From: Lunularia cruciata
Taxonomy: Eukaryota > Streptophyta > Marchantiopsida > Lunulariales > Lunulariaceae
NCBI GenBank assembly: GCA_948567375.1
Contig: OX419760.1
Coordinates: 1,612,001 to 1,676,000, forward strand
Direction of reading: 5' to 3'
Length of the DNA: 64,000 nucleotides
The notes below the pieces were generated by a model that was given only the letters and a program-made list of their open reading frames with translations, ran no database searches and was not told where the DNA came from. This document shows, in pieces, positions 10,601 to 23,399 of this stretch; the first letter of the stretch is position 1; every line of letters starts with the position of its first letter. The position numbers were made by a program, and so were the translations under genes.

Positions 10601-12338
10601 TTATATGCAAATAATTTTAAGATTAAAATAACAAATTAATATGTTAGAAAAAATTCAATAAAAAATATTTCAATTTTTAGTAGAATATCAGCATATAATA
10701 TTAATATATCATAAATATATAGTAATAATAAAATTGAAATTTTTATCTAGCATTTTTTTTTCTAATAGTGAGCTATGTGGGTCTAGCTATAGACAAAACA
10801 TATGTTCGGAGCTCCTATAGCAAACCAAATCATTATTTGCTTGAACTCCACATTTCTTACTTTAAAATTAATTTCTCACACCTCATAATTGAAATATATG
10901 TATGTTTTTGACAAAATGTTCCATCTATGAAAATTTCAATGACATGTATAGATAAGCATGATAAATTGGTCTATAATGACATACCTCTTGCACTTTAAAG
11001 TTCATTTCTCACTTCTCACACTCAAAAATATATGTATAGTTTGGAAAAATAAATTAAATCATGACATGCATAGGTAATCATGATACAAAAGCCTCAAATC
11101 ATTTATCCAAGACTGCAAAACTAAATCTTTTCACCCAAGATCTATCATATTAAAGTAGGGGGAGAACAAGTAACACATAATAGATATACTACCCCATGAC
11201 TCATAGGGAATTAATTTGAACTAACATTTTGAGCTAGTCCCGGTTTGGTGCACACATTTTACTCACTAGTTAATGAATATCTTAAAGAAGAGTGGTTTTA
11301 TTTTGAGAAAATCAGTATTCTATTATCTTATGGGTAAAACTATTTGAGCAAGATGTCATGGTGTGTGATGTGCTTTAGTTGGATGTTTATCAAAAGTTTG
11401 AATTTGGTTCTAAAGTTCCTGAAGACTAACCCATATTTACAAACTATAATAATAAAACTATAAAATTAAAAAATTTAAACTAACAAAATAAATTAAATGA
11501 GAGGTTTAGTTCAAATATAAAAAATGTGTCTACAACACTACTATTATTTTTTTATTTAGAAGTACTAAATTTACATATTAAAATATTTTTACAGATGTGT
11601 ACCAGTAATATAAAATAATAAATAGAGAAGAAGAGAATGAACTTTATAATTTTATTCCTTGCATTTGATTCTAATCTAAACTAGAGTTATGTTCACACCA
11701 TAAATAACTGGTCACTTTGGAAGTGAAATGATTTTATCTAATGTTCCTTGTGTTACGAATGCTTAGTGACTTTATTTGACTCCCTTATGTTTTCCTTTTC
11801 TAGAGAAGAGAGTTGGAAATATGTGTATGTAGTTTTTATTATTATTTCAATCAACTTAATTTTTCAATACTTACATAACATATTATATAAACTTGGATGA
11901 ATAACTATTTTCCACAAAGGTAATAAGAATGTATCATTAGTAGTCTTATTGATAGAAATTTTTAAGGTAAGAACTACTTCAATCATTCATGCAGAATATT
12001 TAAGTTGTACCCTATTGTAGTACAAGCTAAATCTATTTCAAAAACTAATAATTAATTATATTAATACATAAAAAATAAAATTTATTATATTTTAATTAAA
12101 TAGTTTTTTTTCAAAGAGAGTATTTGTAAGTAGATGAGTAAAAAGGCATTTTGATGAGGATTTTGGGATGAGATTGTACCATCCATTAAAGATCTTGGTA
12201 TATCTTCAAAGACATACTCTTTCTTCCATACTTTTTGCACCACATTTAACTCCCATACCCCAGTAGTGGGATAAGTTTAGGATCTATTAATTGGAAATAA
12301 TTGATCTTGCACTTACACTTACATATTTGGTTGTTTTG
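7690..12338. other. AT-rich non-coding region
   Basis: There is no convincing gene over 4.6 kb. 8640-8830 repeats a GATAACCATAGATTTA-like word about five times. 9105-9310 is an isolated G-rich patch (many GGGG runs, GGGGATCG repeated). 10050-11640 is extremely AT-rich with dense stops in all frames, as in matrix-attachment or dead intergenic DNA. The short frames at 9071-9473 are by-products of the G-rich patch. Confidence 0.5.
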
Positions 12339-12956
12339 TGTAATACTATTAGCTAGATGGATTAGCTAGAGGTGAAAATTGGCTTGGTAATATCTTGAGG
12401 GATGCTACATATGATTGTCTAAGTAGATCAGATAGAAGTGTCACCAAAAGAATACTCCCACTAATAAGGCAAAGGCCAAAAACACACTAAAGACTTCAGA
12501 GCTAATATTGGAGGCCTAACTGATGAATTAGACCTCAAAAAATGAAACTTTTAATCCCCAAAGAAAAAATAATTTCCTTGTTTATCTTTTTGAGAGCTTT
12601 CCAATGATACCTCATCCATGTTGTTCTAAGCTTCCCATAGGAAGATTCCCCAAAGATTCCTTTGGTCAAACTTGTTTGACCAACCAAATAGGATAAGGAT
12701 TGACGACACCAATCCATGCAGTTAATCTAAGGGTGGAGCTTGCTGACATGTCATGCTTGGATAAGCAAAACACATTAAAGCTTTTTGTCTTGTGACAAAA
12801 TATATCTTAGAACTACCAATCCATGTATTTGGTATAAGGGTGTAGCTCCCTTTGAGTGGATCCTCTTTGCTATATAATAAAGACAAGGTATTTTTTTGGG
12901 GCATCAAAGTATTGGGGAATGAAGCCTTGTGTTTCTCCTATCCTTTTAACATTAAA
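12339..12956 (+). repeat. 5' LTR of copy A
   Basis: It starts TGTAATACTATTAGC and ends ATTAAA (degenerate ATTACA). It has a single U3 module, the AAACTTGTTTGACC block, a TATATAATAAAG box near 12871 and then TGGTATTAGAGCAA, a decayed initiator-Met primer-binding site, at 12958. It is about 618 bp. Confidence 0.85.
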
Positions 12957-13558
12957 ATGGTATTAGAGCAAGTATTTTAATCCAATTGAGTGGATCACAC
13001 CTCTTGGAGAAACATGAGCTCTCAGAATGAGTAATTTCAAGGGGAGAAAAATTAATATAATCAATAGATTGGGGGTTTTTAGAAAGAGGATGGGATGGAT
13101 GCTCTTGGATCACAATTTCTTGCACCTTGCTTTCTGTTCTTGAATCTATTCTACATCAAAATAATGTATATGAGAAAGTGAGAGTATATCCAGTTTATCA
13201 TTTTGGAGTGGAGTTCATGGACGTAGTAATGAATTTTCCAAACTTGGTGATTCTACTTGTGGTGATATATGATAGAGAGTGAAATTTGACAAATTTACAT
13301 TTTTTTGTGATGCAATGGATCTGAATATACCAAATTCTCTTCCTTTCAACATTGAGGTATAAATTCATTATATAGTTAGACCAAAAGTGATGTTGAGGGA
13401 TTTGTAGCCCACAATTTTGGTAAGGAATATTATCAATGATTGATAGCCTCTAAGGTCCCAATGGTAGTGTCCATTGTCCATGCTCTCTCTTGAGTGATCA
13501 TATTAACCGTCTATTGAAGTAGGAAGTAACGATTAAGCATTTTATGTCTGTATGAATC

Positions 13559-14638
13559 ATGTAGCTATAGTTGTAGGATCTGATGCAAGGAATGCAAAGG
13601 ATGTTGAATGGGTTTTGGGAGATCAAGATGACAATGAAAGCATTACAAAGTCAAGTATGTACCTTCAAGAATGATCATGTAATGCGAGAAGGAAAATCAT
13701 CCCAAAATCCAATAAAAATGGTTGGAGTACCTAGAGAGTCACTTACGCCAATGATATCAACTCCAATCAACAATGAAGCCACATTTTTACTACAAATGAA
13801 GAAGAAGTGCAACATCAAGCCTCACAAGAGCAACATTCTATGGAGTAGTGGAAAATTGGGTCTCAAGAATAAAGTGATACTTTTGATTATTCACAACTAA
13901 GATCAATGATATTCTACAAGTGTATTTGCATGTGGGTACTTGACCAATAAAGCCCTCACACGGTATGATGTTTGAGAATGATTAGTGCTGGCAAAAGGAA
14001 GAGATCACTTGGACAACAATGCAAGAAGAGCTATTGAAGAATTTCCAATATGTGGATTTTGTGCAGATGGCTCAAACCCAACTATGGAGATTGAAGCATA
14101 AGGTAAGAACAACATAGAAGAATACATGGAGGAATTTCTTGATTTGTAGGTTGAGATAACCAATATGAGCCCAATTCAATTTCTTTACAATTTCAATCAA
14201 GATTAAAAGAGCAAATTTTCCACGAGGTATAAAATCCTTGCACTATTTTTTAAGCCATTGTGTGTGCTCAAGGGATAGTGGGAGCACTTAGAGGAAGTGA
14301 AGTGATAGTCTCAACATAACACTATTAGGCTGAAATAATGCATTTGGTGGACCAATTCTTGTAAAATTGTGCAACAGTCAGTTTTGAGATCAAGGAGTAC
14401 AACTACTCCAAGGAGAACAAGGATAGGTCAAAGAAAGGAGAGATGGAGTACTTCAAGGAGAAAGGGCTTGAGCAGAACTACATTATTTTTTTAATTGTGG
14501 CAAAGTTGGGCACATATCCATTGATTGTCATGCTTGCCTTCCTAGAAGCCCTTGGCCTCCATTCATGCAAACAACTTGGAGAGACAAATCAAAGAGGAGG
14601 ATGCTAAAATTACATCATAAAACAAAGATTGCTTGTAA
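13559..14638 (+). pseudogene. gag of copy A (decayed)
   Basis: It starts at ATG 13559, by alignment with E, but TAG and TAG follow at once. Recognisable Gag stretches include MQRMLNGFWEIKMTM and a VDFVQMAQTQLWRLK-like segment. This shows the ancestral reading of the spot where copy E has lost one base. A decayed CCHC knuckle (NCGKVGHIS) lies near 14500. The gag/pol overlap heptamer is ATAAAAC at 14617-14623, and the gag stop TAA is 14636-14638. Confidence 0.75.
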
Positions 14639-16042
14639 ATGTACCCAAAACCTTAGTGGATCAATGGAGAGGAGAAAAAGCAAGGGGAGGAAGAGAAAAA
14701 GTGTGTAAAGGTTGAGGAAGACAAATGCACAATTGATTGTTGTAAATGGAGTCCTAAAAGGCAATCAAGTGATAGTATTGATAGACCTTGATCAATAGAG
14801 AATTTCTTGTCTCGCTTTGTTGCAATAAGGATGAAGATAGAGCTAGAGAAAGATGAGAATGTAAGTAGAGATTTATCTAATGGTCAGACAAAGAGGATTG
14901 ATCTTTACCTAGAAACATAGCACTCTCTATAGGAGCATATCAAGAAGAAATTGAGTATGAGTGATATGGTTAGCTCATTATGATATGATCTTAAGCATAT
15001 TGTGGATGGAGCACTACAGAGAAGTCCAAAGTGCAAAGAGAACTCCAAAGTGAAGAGATTGATGGACAAAATCATGAGAATTTGAAAGATATGGTCAATG
15101 AGTTCCAAGATGTCTTTTTTGATTTATTGTTAAGATTACCACAAAAAAAAGTAGATCATAAAATTGAAATACTTCTTAGGAAGATATCTCCTTGTAAGGT
15201 CCATATTGACTATCAACTCATGAGTTGGAGGATGTGTAATGTTTTTAGGACAAGAGAACCCTTGAGAAAACCCAAAAGAAGAAACACAAAGCTTCACACT
15301 CAAAACTCCAATGCTCCAAAGGAGCACCTTATCTTTATTATATAGCAAAGAGGATTCCCTCAAAGGAAGATGGGCCCTTGGACTAGATACATGGATTCGT
15401 AACATATCGATGAAATATACCCTTATATTAGTTACATGCATGTGTGACGTGTTGGTTTTGGCCCTATTTGGTTTGTCAAACAAGCTTAATTTGAGAGAAT
15501 CTTTAGAGAATCTACCTATAGGAATCTCATAATTGGATGGGTGAGATATTGTCGGAAAGCTCTAAATGAGACAAATAGGTGGGGAAAGAAGGATAAACTT
15601 TTCATCCTCAAGAATACTTGTACATTTTCAAAGTCTAATTCATCTATTTAGGCCTTTGAAATTGGCTCTAAAGTTTTTAGGTTATTTTTGGCCCTTGCAC
15701 TATTAGCAAAAGTACTCTTTGTGTGATATCTCTATCTGATCTACTTATTCTATCATGTATAAAATACTTCTAGATATTACTTGGCCAATTTCCACTTCTA
15801 GATAATATGTCTTGCTATTTGTATTACAAAATGCAAGGCTCAAATTGAGGATATGTTGCAAAACGGGTTTATCCAACCAAATGTATCACCATATGAGACT
15901 CTTATCTTGTTTATGAAGAAGAAGGTTGGTACAATGCACATATGCATTGATTACTAGGGCTAAATCAACAAACAATGAAGAGCAAATACATATCACCTTG
16001 CATGGATGACCTGTTTGATAAACTCAATAGGGCAAAACACTC
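14639..16042 (+). pseudogene. pol 5' part of copy A (decayed, interrupted)
   Basis: The protease start (LIVVNGVLKGNQV, then LIDLD in place of LID-x-G) lies near 14735-14800. The RT N-terminus follows at 15031-15234, is broken by the solo LTR, and resumes at 15839 with an FIQPNVSPY-like block and MDDLFDKLN. The match ends near 16042, before the catalytic DD motif. Confidence 0.75.
15235..15838 (-). mobile_element. Solo LTR nested in copy A
   Basis: This 604-bp LTR of the same family lies in reverse orientation. It begins TGTAATGTTTTTAGG and ends TTGTATTACA. The flanks GGATG (15230-15234) and AAATG (15839-15843) each differ by one base from GAATG, which is what the uninterrupted sequence reads in copy D. 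It is therefore a 5-bp target duplication. LTR-LTR recombination presumably removed the internal region. It is younger than copy A. Confidence 0.9.
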
Positions 16043-16073
16043 GGCAAATACAAAGATGACTAATGTTGTTTTG

Positions 16074-16165
16074 TTACAAAGTTCTTTAGTTATTAACTAC
16101 CCTTTTTACAAAGTTCTTTTGTTATGGAACTACCTCTATTACAAGGTCTTTAGTTACAAACTATG
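16074..16165. repeat. Three degenerate tandem units of ~33 bp
   Basis: Each unit starts TTACAAAGTTCTTT(A/T)GTTA or TTACAAGGTCTTTAGTTA, and the first two end in AACTACC. Units begin near 16074, 16106 and 16139, immediately after the truncation point of copy A. Confidence 0.7.
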
Positions 16166-16731
16166 AATGTCCATGAATACAAATTCCCATCAGTACTAAT
16201 GTCCATCAAGAAAAACTTCCATCATGATGCATTGCATGTTCCATCTATCATGCATTGCATGATAGAGCTGCCAAAGATCAGATTTTTGAGAGTGCCATGT
16301 TGGAGAATATGGATATGGGACTCAATCGTGACCTATCACCAACCCACACAATGGCCAATGGACAAATTGGCATGAAAAAACTATAGAAGGGTGTCCCTAC
16401 CTTACGAGAAATATCTTTCTCCTTTTTCCTTTTCAATTTCTTGAAGTTTTGTTGCATAAGCATCCATACCTACTGCTAGAAGGATTGGCTTTTGTCAATA
16501 GAGTGTGAAATGAAAAAAATTGTGTAAGAGAGTGTTAAGGATAGGGTAGTTTCTAGTACTCAAAGAATCAACAATGGCAATATAGACCATGAAGACATAT
16601 GATGAGTCAAGACAAAGGAAACTTGAAGAGACTGTTTGCAGACCTCTCAAACTTTCCAAGTGGAGCTTCTACAACAGATTGGATTATATATGGAGTAAAG
16701 AACTACAATTCTAGTTTTTAGATTGGAGTTG

Positions 16732-16766
16732 TATCTTGGATCTCCTGCTAGAGGAGATCCAAGATA
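16732..16766. repeat. Perfect 15-bp stem, 5-nt loop hairpin
   Basis: TATCTTGGATCTCCT (16732-16746) is followed by the loop GCTAG and then its exact reverse complement (16752-16766). It lies in otherwise non-coding DNA. Confidence 0.9.
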
Positions 16767-18400
16767 AAAATCATATGAGCGGCAAAACCTTGAGAGGAAA
16801 TCTTGTTTTGTGGACAAAAATCCACTAGTAATGAGTGCTAGGAAAAGGGTGCCCCCCATTTGGCCAAATGTACGTGGACAGTTGTTGTCTAAGTAAGATT
16901 TTGAAAGCTAAAATCAAAGACTCATATACTGGTGGCAAGTCAACAAATAGATACATGATAGAGGATCTCAAGGATCCTACCTAATAATTCATCACTAAAA
17001 TGCTAATGAAGTTATTTAGGTGGAAATGAATGGCCTATGTAAACCTAAAAAAACAGTATTCTTATAACTAATACTTAGGGAAAACATATAAGCTAGGCCA
17101 AGATAATTAGAGAACAAGTCAGTGAAATATAGGACGATGTGGCAAAAGGGATATCTACAATTATATCTCCCTTCATTTTCCACTTCAATATAGGAATTGA
17201 ACCTCCTAAGGGAAGAAGTGAAGAAGAAATATTCCAATTATTTCCACCATCTAGCATATTTTTGTGGGCACCTAAACCATCCAAAAGAGATAACAAAACA
17301 TCATGAGGTAGATGAGGAGTTTGCTCATACAAAGAAGTTTGTACCAATTGAAGAACTGTACAATACAACAACTATTTGGAAGAAGATGCCATGTTTGATA
17401 CCCAAGGTTCAAGTTGAAAAGAACAAGAAATGATCCTATATGATAGAGGTATCTTCAGAAGGAAGTGGAAGCATAGGAGAAAACAAGGAGTACAACAGAA
17501 AGGATGATACAATGAACAAAGCAAACCATTCTTGAGCACAAATTGTAGACTAAAAGGAAGATGGCTACTTTGGAACAAAATGCAAAGTTTGATAATGATA
17601 ACTCCTTCACTTGTATTTCATCATAGGATGGATGAGGAGGTGAACATAGGAGACCAAAATGACAAAGCGCAATTATCCCAAAGAATAAACAATATGGACA
17701 TGGTAGTATCTTTGGAAAAGAGGAAAATGACAATAGAAGATGAATTGCAACTACAAGATGATGAATTTTTGACACTACAAATTGACTTGGATGAGGCTCA
17801 CAAAGTGGAAGATGAATTATGAGCACCTATTGACAAAGGAACAAAGGTAGAAATATGTACAAGAATTTGAAGAAGTTAATCGATCTTTGTATCCATGACC
17901 TTAACATGAGCCTCAAATAGTGAAAAGGAAAGGAATGCAAGCAATGAACAAAAGTACAAGATGAGTTGTCAAACTACTCCAAAGTGAAAAAATAAATCTA
18001 GAGAACAAATGGATTGGGCTGCTTGCAAAAATTGGGCATGTGACAACTCTCAACTTCCAAACCACTTGGAACACATTGCCAAGGATGAAGTATCTACAAA
18101 TATAGATTAGCATGCTGGAGAGGAAATTCTATATGAATGATCAACTCAAGGCATTGTCTATAAGTTGCAAAGCAACACTAACTCAAAATCTAAGAGGCAT
18201 AAACTAGAATTGCAAGAGAAGTTGAAAGATACTAGAAGGAATTTGTATTGCTTCTCCAACTATGTAAATGCAAAGGCAATTTGTTGCAAATGCTACCCGC
18301 TTGTGAATAGACAAGTAATAAGACTTTGTCTAAAATGACTCCAAGTCACCTCATAGTTAGGAAGGTTTTGTAGTCATAGTGCAAGACCCTCTATACCTAT

Positions 18401-18998
18401 TGTAATATTCCAAGGACAAGAGAAACCCCAAGAAAATACACAAGAAACACAAGGCTTCATCTCTCAATACTTGGATGCTCCAAAGGAGCACCTTGTCTTT
18501 ATTATATAACAAAGAGGATCCACTCAAAGGGAGCTCTACCCTTGGATCAAATACACGGATTGCTGCCAAGTCAGTGAGCTTTATCTTTAAATTATTTGTA
18601 TGGATTGGTGACATGTTGATCCTTGTCCTATTTGGTTGGCCAAACAAGTTTGACTAGAGAGAATCTTTAAGAGAATATTCTTATAGGAAACTCAAAATAG
18701 CATGGATGAGGTACCATTGGAAAGCTATTGATAAGATGAAAAAGGAGGGAGGGGGGGGGGGGTTAAAGCAATGTCTTCTCACTCAAAGAGGAAGGAATAT
18801 TTTATTTTTATTCATCTATTTAGGCCTCCAAAGTTGGCTCTGAAGTTTTTGGAGTGTTTTCAACCTCTGCCCTAGTAGTCAAAGTACTCTTTTTGTGACA
18901 CTTCTTTTTGATTTACCTACACCATCATATATAATACCCCTCAAGATATTACTAAACCAATTTTCACCTCTAGATAATATCCAGTTAATGGTATTACA
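18401..18998 (-). repeat. 3' LTR of copy B
   Basis: About 598 bp, bounded TGTAATATTCC ... GGTATTACA. It carries a G run at 18745-18762, which is the family poly-C tract on the other strand, and a TATA-like block TTTATTATATA near 18499. Immediately right of it, pyrimidines at 18999-19011 are the complement of the polypurine tract. Confidence 0.9.
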
Positions 18999-19011
18999 AA
19001 CCTCTCTTCTT

Positions 19012-22000
19012 TTAAGATATAATGTCCTTGTTGCAAAGCTGTTGCTCACAAGATTGCACTAACACTAGTGCATTGGTCAAGTTAGCTATTGGCTCCCATG
19101 TTGCCCCATACAATAGAAATATTTTCCAATGTATGAGATATTCCACATGCAGATGGTTGGTACCATATATGCATTTGTGGAGAATGTGTTTACCTTTGTA
19201 TTCCGTTGTGCCATGAATGAGTGTTGGACAAGGTCTACCTTCTTGTATGGAAGGAAAGTGTGGCAGTTGGGATGCATATCTGCATACTAAGGAAACATGG
19301 AACATTGGATGGATCTTCATGTATGAAGTTAGGTGGAGGTGATATGCCATTGTGCCAAATTGACAAAGGATAGGAAAAGGCCTAATTGAACAAGGTTTGA
19401 GCTTACAAGGGCCAACTAACATGATGCTGGTTGTGGGCAGCCACATGTGATCTCCAATGCTGAGCTTTATGTGCTTGCAATATGCATCTACATATTGTTT
19501 GTATCAATTTTGGGTGATTTGTAACCTATGGTTGGCATTCTCCATACTTGTCAGATTCTAGAAACAAAAGTGTTGACATCATACAACTTTTATAGCCATT
19601 GAGCAGATCTTTACCAAGCTTGAAGATGTGAAAGAGTCTTCTCTATACATGAGGAAGAATAGTACGACTTGTGTAGGTGCATTCATTGAATTATTGTATG
19701 CAAAGTCTACCAATGGAAGTAAGGTGTCCCACCTTTCTTGCTCTTCTAAGATGAAGCTCCATAGTATGTTCTCTATTATGCAATTGGCCTACTCTACTTG
19801 TCCATAAGTTTGTGAATGGTACGGTATGGACATGGCAAGTTTGGTTTTGAAGGTGCCAAAAAGTGTTCTCCAAAATAAACTAGTGAATTGAGTGCCCCAA
19901 TCTATGATGAGCATTTGAGACAAATCATGGTGAGAAAATACTATAGCTAAGTACAATTGAGCTAATTGTGAAGCAATCAAATCTGGTCATAAGACACACA
20001 TGAATGATTTGGTTGAGTTGTTCTATAAAGAATACAATGGAGTCAAACCCAGAGGTGGTTATGGGCAATTTCACAAACCAGATCTATGATGACATGCTCC
20101 CAACATTTAGTAGGAGTAGAAAAGGGTTGAAGGATTCTTATGAGAGCTAGATTGGAGGCTTTATTTTGTTAACAAAGTAGATAGTTGCAAGTGTACTCCA
20201 TCACATCATTGCTTATCTTGGATCAATAATAATAGCATTTGATTGCATTTAAGGTCTTGTCTCCTCAAACATGACCTACAATGGAAAAATCCTGACACTA
20301 GGATGATAGTCCTTAGGTCAAGTGCATCCGGGATCCATAACTTGCCATCATGAAAGGTGAGTCCTTGGGTATTGGTTACGCCTTCGGATTGTAAAGCTCC
20401 TACAATCTATATGTCAATCTTTGTAGCAATAAGAATCCTTGACCAGAATTAGGGTTCATCTTGACCTCTTCCACCATATTTTTTGCTACAGGCATTTGGG
20501 TCAATGCATCTGCAAGTTGCCTCTTGCTTTTTTAATATGTGATTGTCATGTTGAACCATTGTCTCCACTTTGTCCGACAAAGTTTTCAACAGGTTAGATC
20601 TTTTTGCATCTCTAGGTAGACTAGAGATTTGTGGTTTGTATCCACTACTAATGTCTTCTTGCCAAGATAATGCTTCCAATGCTTGTTGTAAGGACAATAG
20701 CCAACTCTTTTTGTTTGGTGGTGTGATAGTTACACTTTGCCAATAATAGCTTGCAAGAGAAATATCCAACTAGGTGACATACATCATTCCATTCCTATTG
20801 TATGATTGATCTTATCATGGCTCTTGATGCATCTGTAGCTAGCTTGATTGGATAGTTTGAGTTATACCTTTTTAAGATTGGTGCATGTAATAATGCATCT
20901 TTCAATTCCTAAAAGGCCAATTCTTGTGGAGTTTTATACATCCATTCCTTTCCCTTACCAAGTAGTGTCATTAAAGGTAGTGCAACCTTGGAGAAATCCT
21001 TAACAAATCAATGATAGAATCCCATCAATCCCAAGAAACTCTTGAGTTGAGTTTGATCTTTTAGAGCACCTTATTCTAAATGACCTTTAATTTATCTATT
21101 GACACTTAGATACCACTTGCACTTACTCTTTGTCCCAAGTAATTGACTTCAAACTTGCCAAACTCACACTTTGAGACTTTGGCATACAACTTGTTTTGTT
21201 GCAAAATCTGGAAGACTTTTTGCAGATGTTGCTTCTGCTCCTTCATTATCCTATTGTAGACTAAGATGTCATCAAGGAAAATGATGACTTATCCAAGTAA
21301 GGATGAAATATACCATTCATCAAACTCATGAAAGTGGCTACTTTGTTGGTGAGGCCAAACTATATCACTAGGTACTCAAAGTGACCATACCTTATTCAAA
21401 ATGTAGTTTTGTGTGTGTCTTCTTCCATGATTGTAATTTGGTTATAACTACTCTATAGATCAAGTTTAGTGAATTATTTTGACCTATTGAGTTTATAAAA
21501 TAGGTCATCCATGTGAGATAATAGGCATTTTTCTTCCTCACTTTTTGATTTAGTCTTGACCTTGGTAGTCATTGCACATGCACATTATACCATCCTTCTC
21601 CTTTGAAACAAGATAAGAGTCCCATATGTTGATACAGTGCGTTAGATAAATCCTTTTTACAACATATCCTTGATTTGAGCCTTGCACTCCTCCAACTCAT
21701 GAGGTGATAGTCAATATGAGGCCTTACTAGGAAGTGTCTTCTAAGAAAGTATCTCAATTTTATGATCTACTCTCCTTTTTGGTAGTAATCTTGAGGGTAA
21801 ATAATCAAGAAAGCTATCTTGAAACTAATTGACCACATCTTTCTAATTCTCAAGAATTTGTCTATCAAATTGTGCACTCTGGATTCTCTTACTAGAACCA
21901 TGAAACATCTATTTATATTATCAATAACTGTTGTCCTTATGACATAGTGAGGCAATTCTTGCCTTTGCAATCTTTCTCTATCTCCAATGATCTTCCTTTG

Positions 22001-22470
22001 GCTAATTCAAGCTATTTTCTTTCTCCAATTGACCATGGGATTGTTGTGCTCCATCCATAGTATGCTTAAATCACATCATAACAAACTAAAATGATCATTT
22101 GTCACTCAATTTATTCTTGATACTCTCCTATAGAGAGTGATACCATTCTAAAGAACAACTCAATCCGCTCTATTTGACCAATACGCAACTCTACTTCTTC
22201 ATTCTCATTCTTTTCTAGCTCCATCTTCAACTTCATTTCAACAAAGCAAGACAAGAAATTCTCTATTTCTCCAAGGTCTATCAATAATCTTACCTCATTG
22301 CCTTCTAGGACTCCATTTACAACAATCAATTGTGTGTTTATCTTCCTCAACCTTTGCGTACTTGTACTCTTCCTCTCTCCACTTTTACTCTTGTCTATTG
22401 AGCCAATAAGGTCACAAGGTATATTTACTAGCAATCTTTGTTTTTCAAAGAAGATGCTCAAGTAGAACAA
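19012..22470 (-). pseudogene. pol of copy B (decayed)
   Basis: Reading leftward, the protease (LIVVNGVLEGNEV, LIDLGEIENFLSC) lies near 22310-22240. RT lies at about 21970-20950, followed by RNase H and integrase. A GPF-like segment and chromodomain (YKGKHILHK, then YGATWEP) end at the stop 19012-19014. The usual protease motif D-[ST/P]-G is D-L-G here. Frameshifts and stops occur throughout. Confidence 0.8.
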
Positions 22471-23353
22471 GAATGTTGGAGAAGTGGTTGAGTTGGTCAT
22501 ATAAAGAGCATGATTGGAGCATGATTGGAGCAATCATGCTCCTTGGTCTTAGAAATGAATGTTGCACAATTGCATAAGAATTGGTTCACCAAAGTGTGTG
22601 TTTCAACTCAATAATGTTAAGTCAAGACTTACTCTTCACCTCCTCTAAGCACTCATGCTATTTTCTAAGCACATGCAATGACTTCAAAAACAATACAAAG
22701 ATTTTGTATCATTACCTCTTGGTGAATTCACTCTTTGAACTCCCATTTGAAAACTTCAAGAGCTTATGCTAGACTCATATTGATTACCATAACTTGTAGA
22801 TAAAAAAATGCCTCCATGCTCCCTTGTATATGTTTCTTTTGCTTTTATCTCATAGTTGGGTTTAAGTCATCTGCACAGAATCCACGAAATGAAAATGTTT
22901 TAGCAGCCTTTCATGCATTGCCGTCCAAGTGATCTCTCTTTCTTCTACCAACATTGATTGTTTCCAAGAATTGTACCATGCAAGGGCTTTATTGATAAGG
23001 TATCCACATGCAAACATGCATGTGAAATGATTGGTGATTTCACTTATGAATAATCAAGAGTATTGATTCATTCTTGAAATCTAGTTTTCCACTACTCCCA
23101 TAGGACAAAATCCCTTGTAAGGAATGATCTTGCACGTCTTCTTCCTCAATGTGACTTCATTGTTGACCAAGGTTGATGTCATTGGTATGAGTGACTCACC
23201 AAGTACTTCAACCACTATTATTTGGGTTGATTTCCCTTCTTGCGTTACATGATCATACTTGACTTTGCAATACCTCATTGTCATCTTGATGTCTTAAAAC
23301 TAGTTCAACATCCTTTGCATTCTTTGCATAAGATCCTACAATTAAGGCTTCAT
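22430..23353 (-). pseudogene. gag of copy B (decayed, zinc knuckle deleted)
   Basis: It starts at ATG 23353 by alignment with E. Gag helices are visible around 23284-23081. The segment that would hold the CCHC knuckle is missing, and its place is taken by a hairpin (22516-22542). The gag/pol overlap heptamer reads GAAAAAC on the minus strand at 22446-22440. Confidence 0.7.
22516..22542. repeat. Perfect 12-bp stem, 3-nt loop hairpin in copy B
   Basis: GGAGCATGATTG (22516-22527), the loop GAG, then CAATCATGCTCC (22531-22542). A partial direct repeat, CATGATTGGAG, precedes it. It sits at the internal deletion that removed the zinc knuckle, so it may mark the deletion or repair event. Confidence 0.9.
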
Positions 23354-23399
23354 GATTCATACACTTGGCAAACACTCAATTGCTACTTCCTACTTCAAT

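Larger units (their letters stand above)
12339..16042 (+). mobile_element. Ty3/gypsy chromovirus copy A, 3'-truncated
   Basis: Copy A belongs to the same family as the near-intact copy E (41368-48128). It retains a 5' LTR (12339-12956), a degraded PBS, the two-ORF leader (about 13140-13520), gag (13559-14638) and the start of pol. It stops matching E in RT soon after the FDQL block near 16042, so RNase H, integrase, chromodomain and 3' LTR are missing. An oppositely oriented solo LTR interrupts it at 15235-15838. Numerous stops and indels show that it is old. Confidence 0.88.
16043..18395. other. Unassigned DNA between copies A and B
   Basis: No gene is recognised. Features are three ~33-bp repeats (16074-16165), a palindrome (16244-16266) and a 15-bp-arm hairpin (16732-16766). 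Plus-strand frames at 17197-17433 and 17532-17822 are rich in Lys/Glu/Asp and could be relics of a coiled-coil protein (QLSQRINNMDMVVSLEKRK). They are broken by stops and I assign no function. The region was contiguous with 24527 onward before copy B inserted. Confidence 0.4.
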
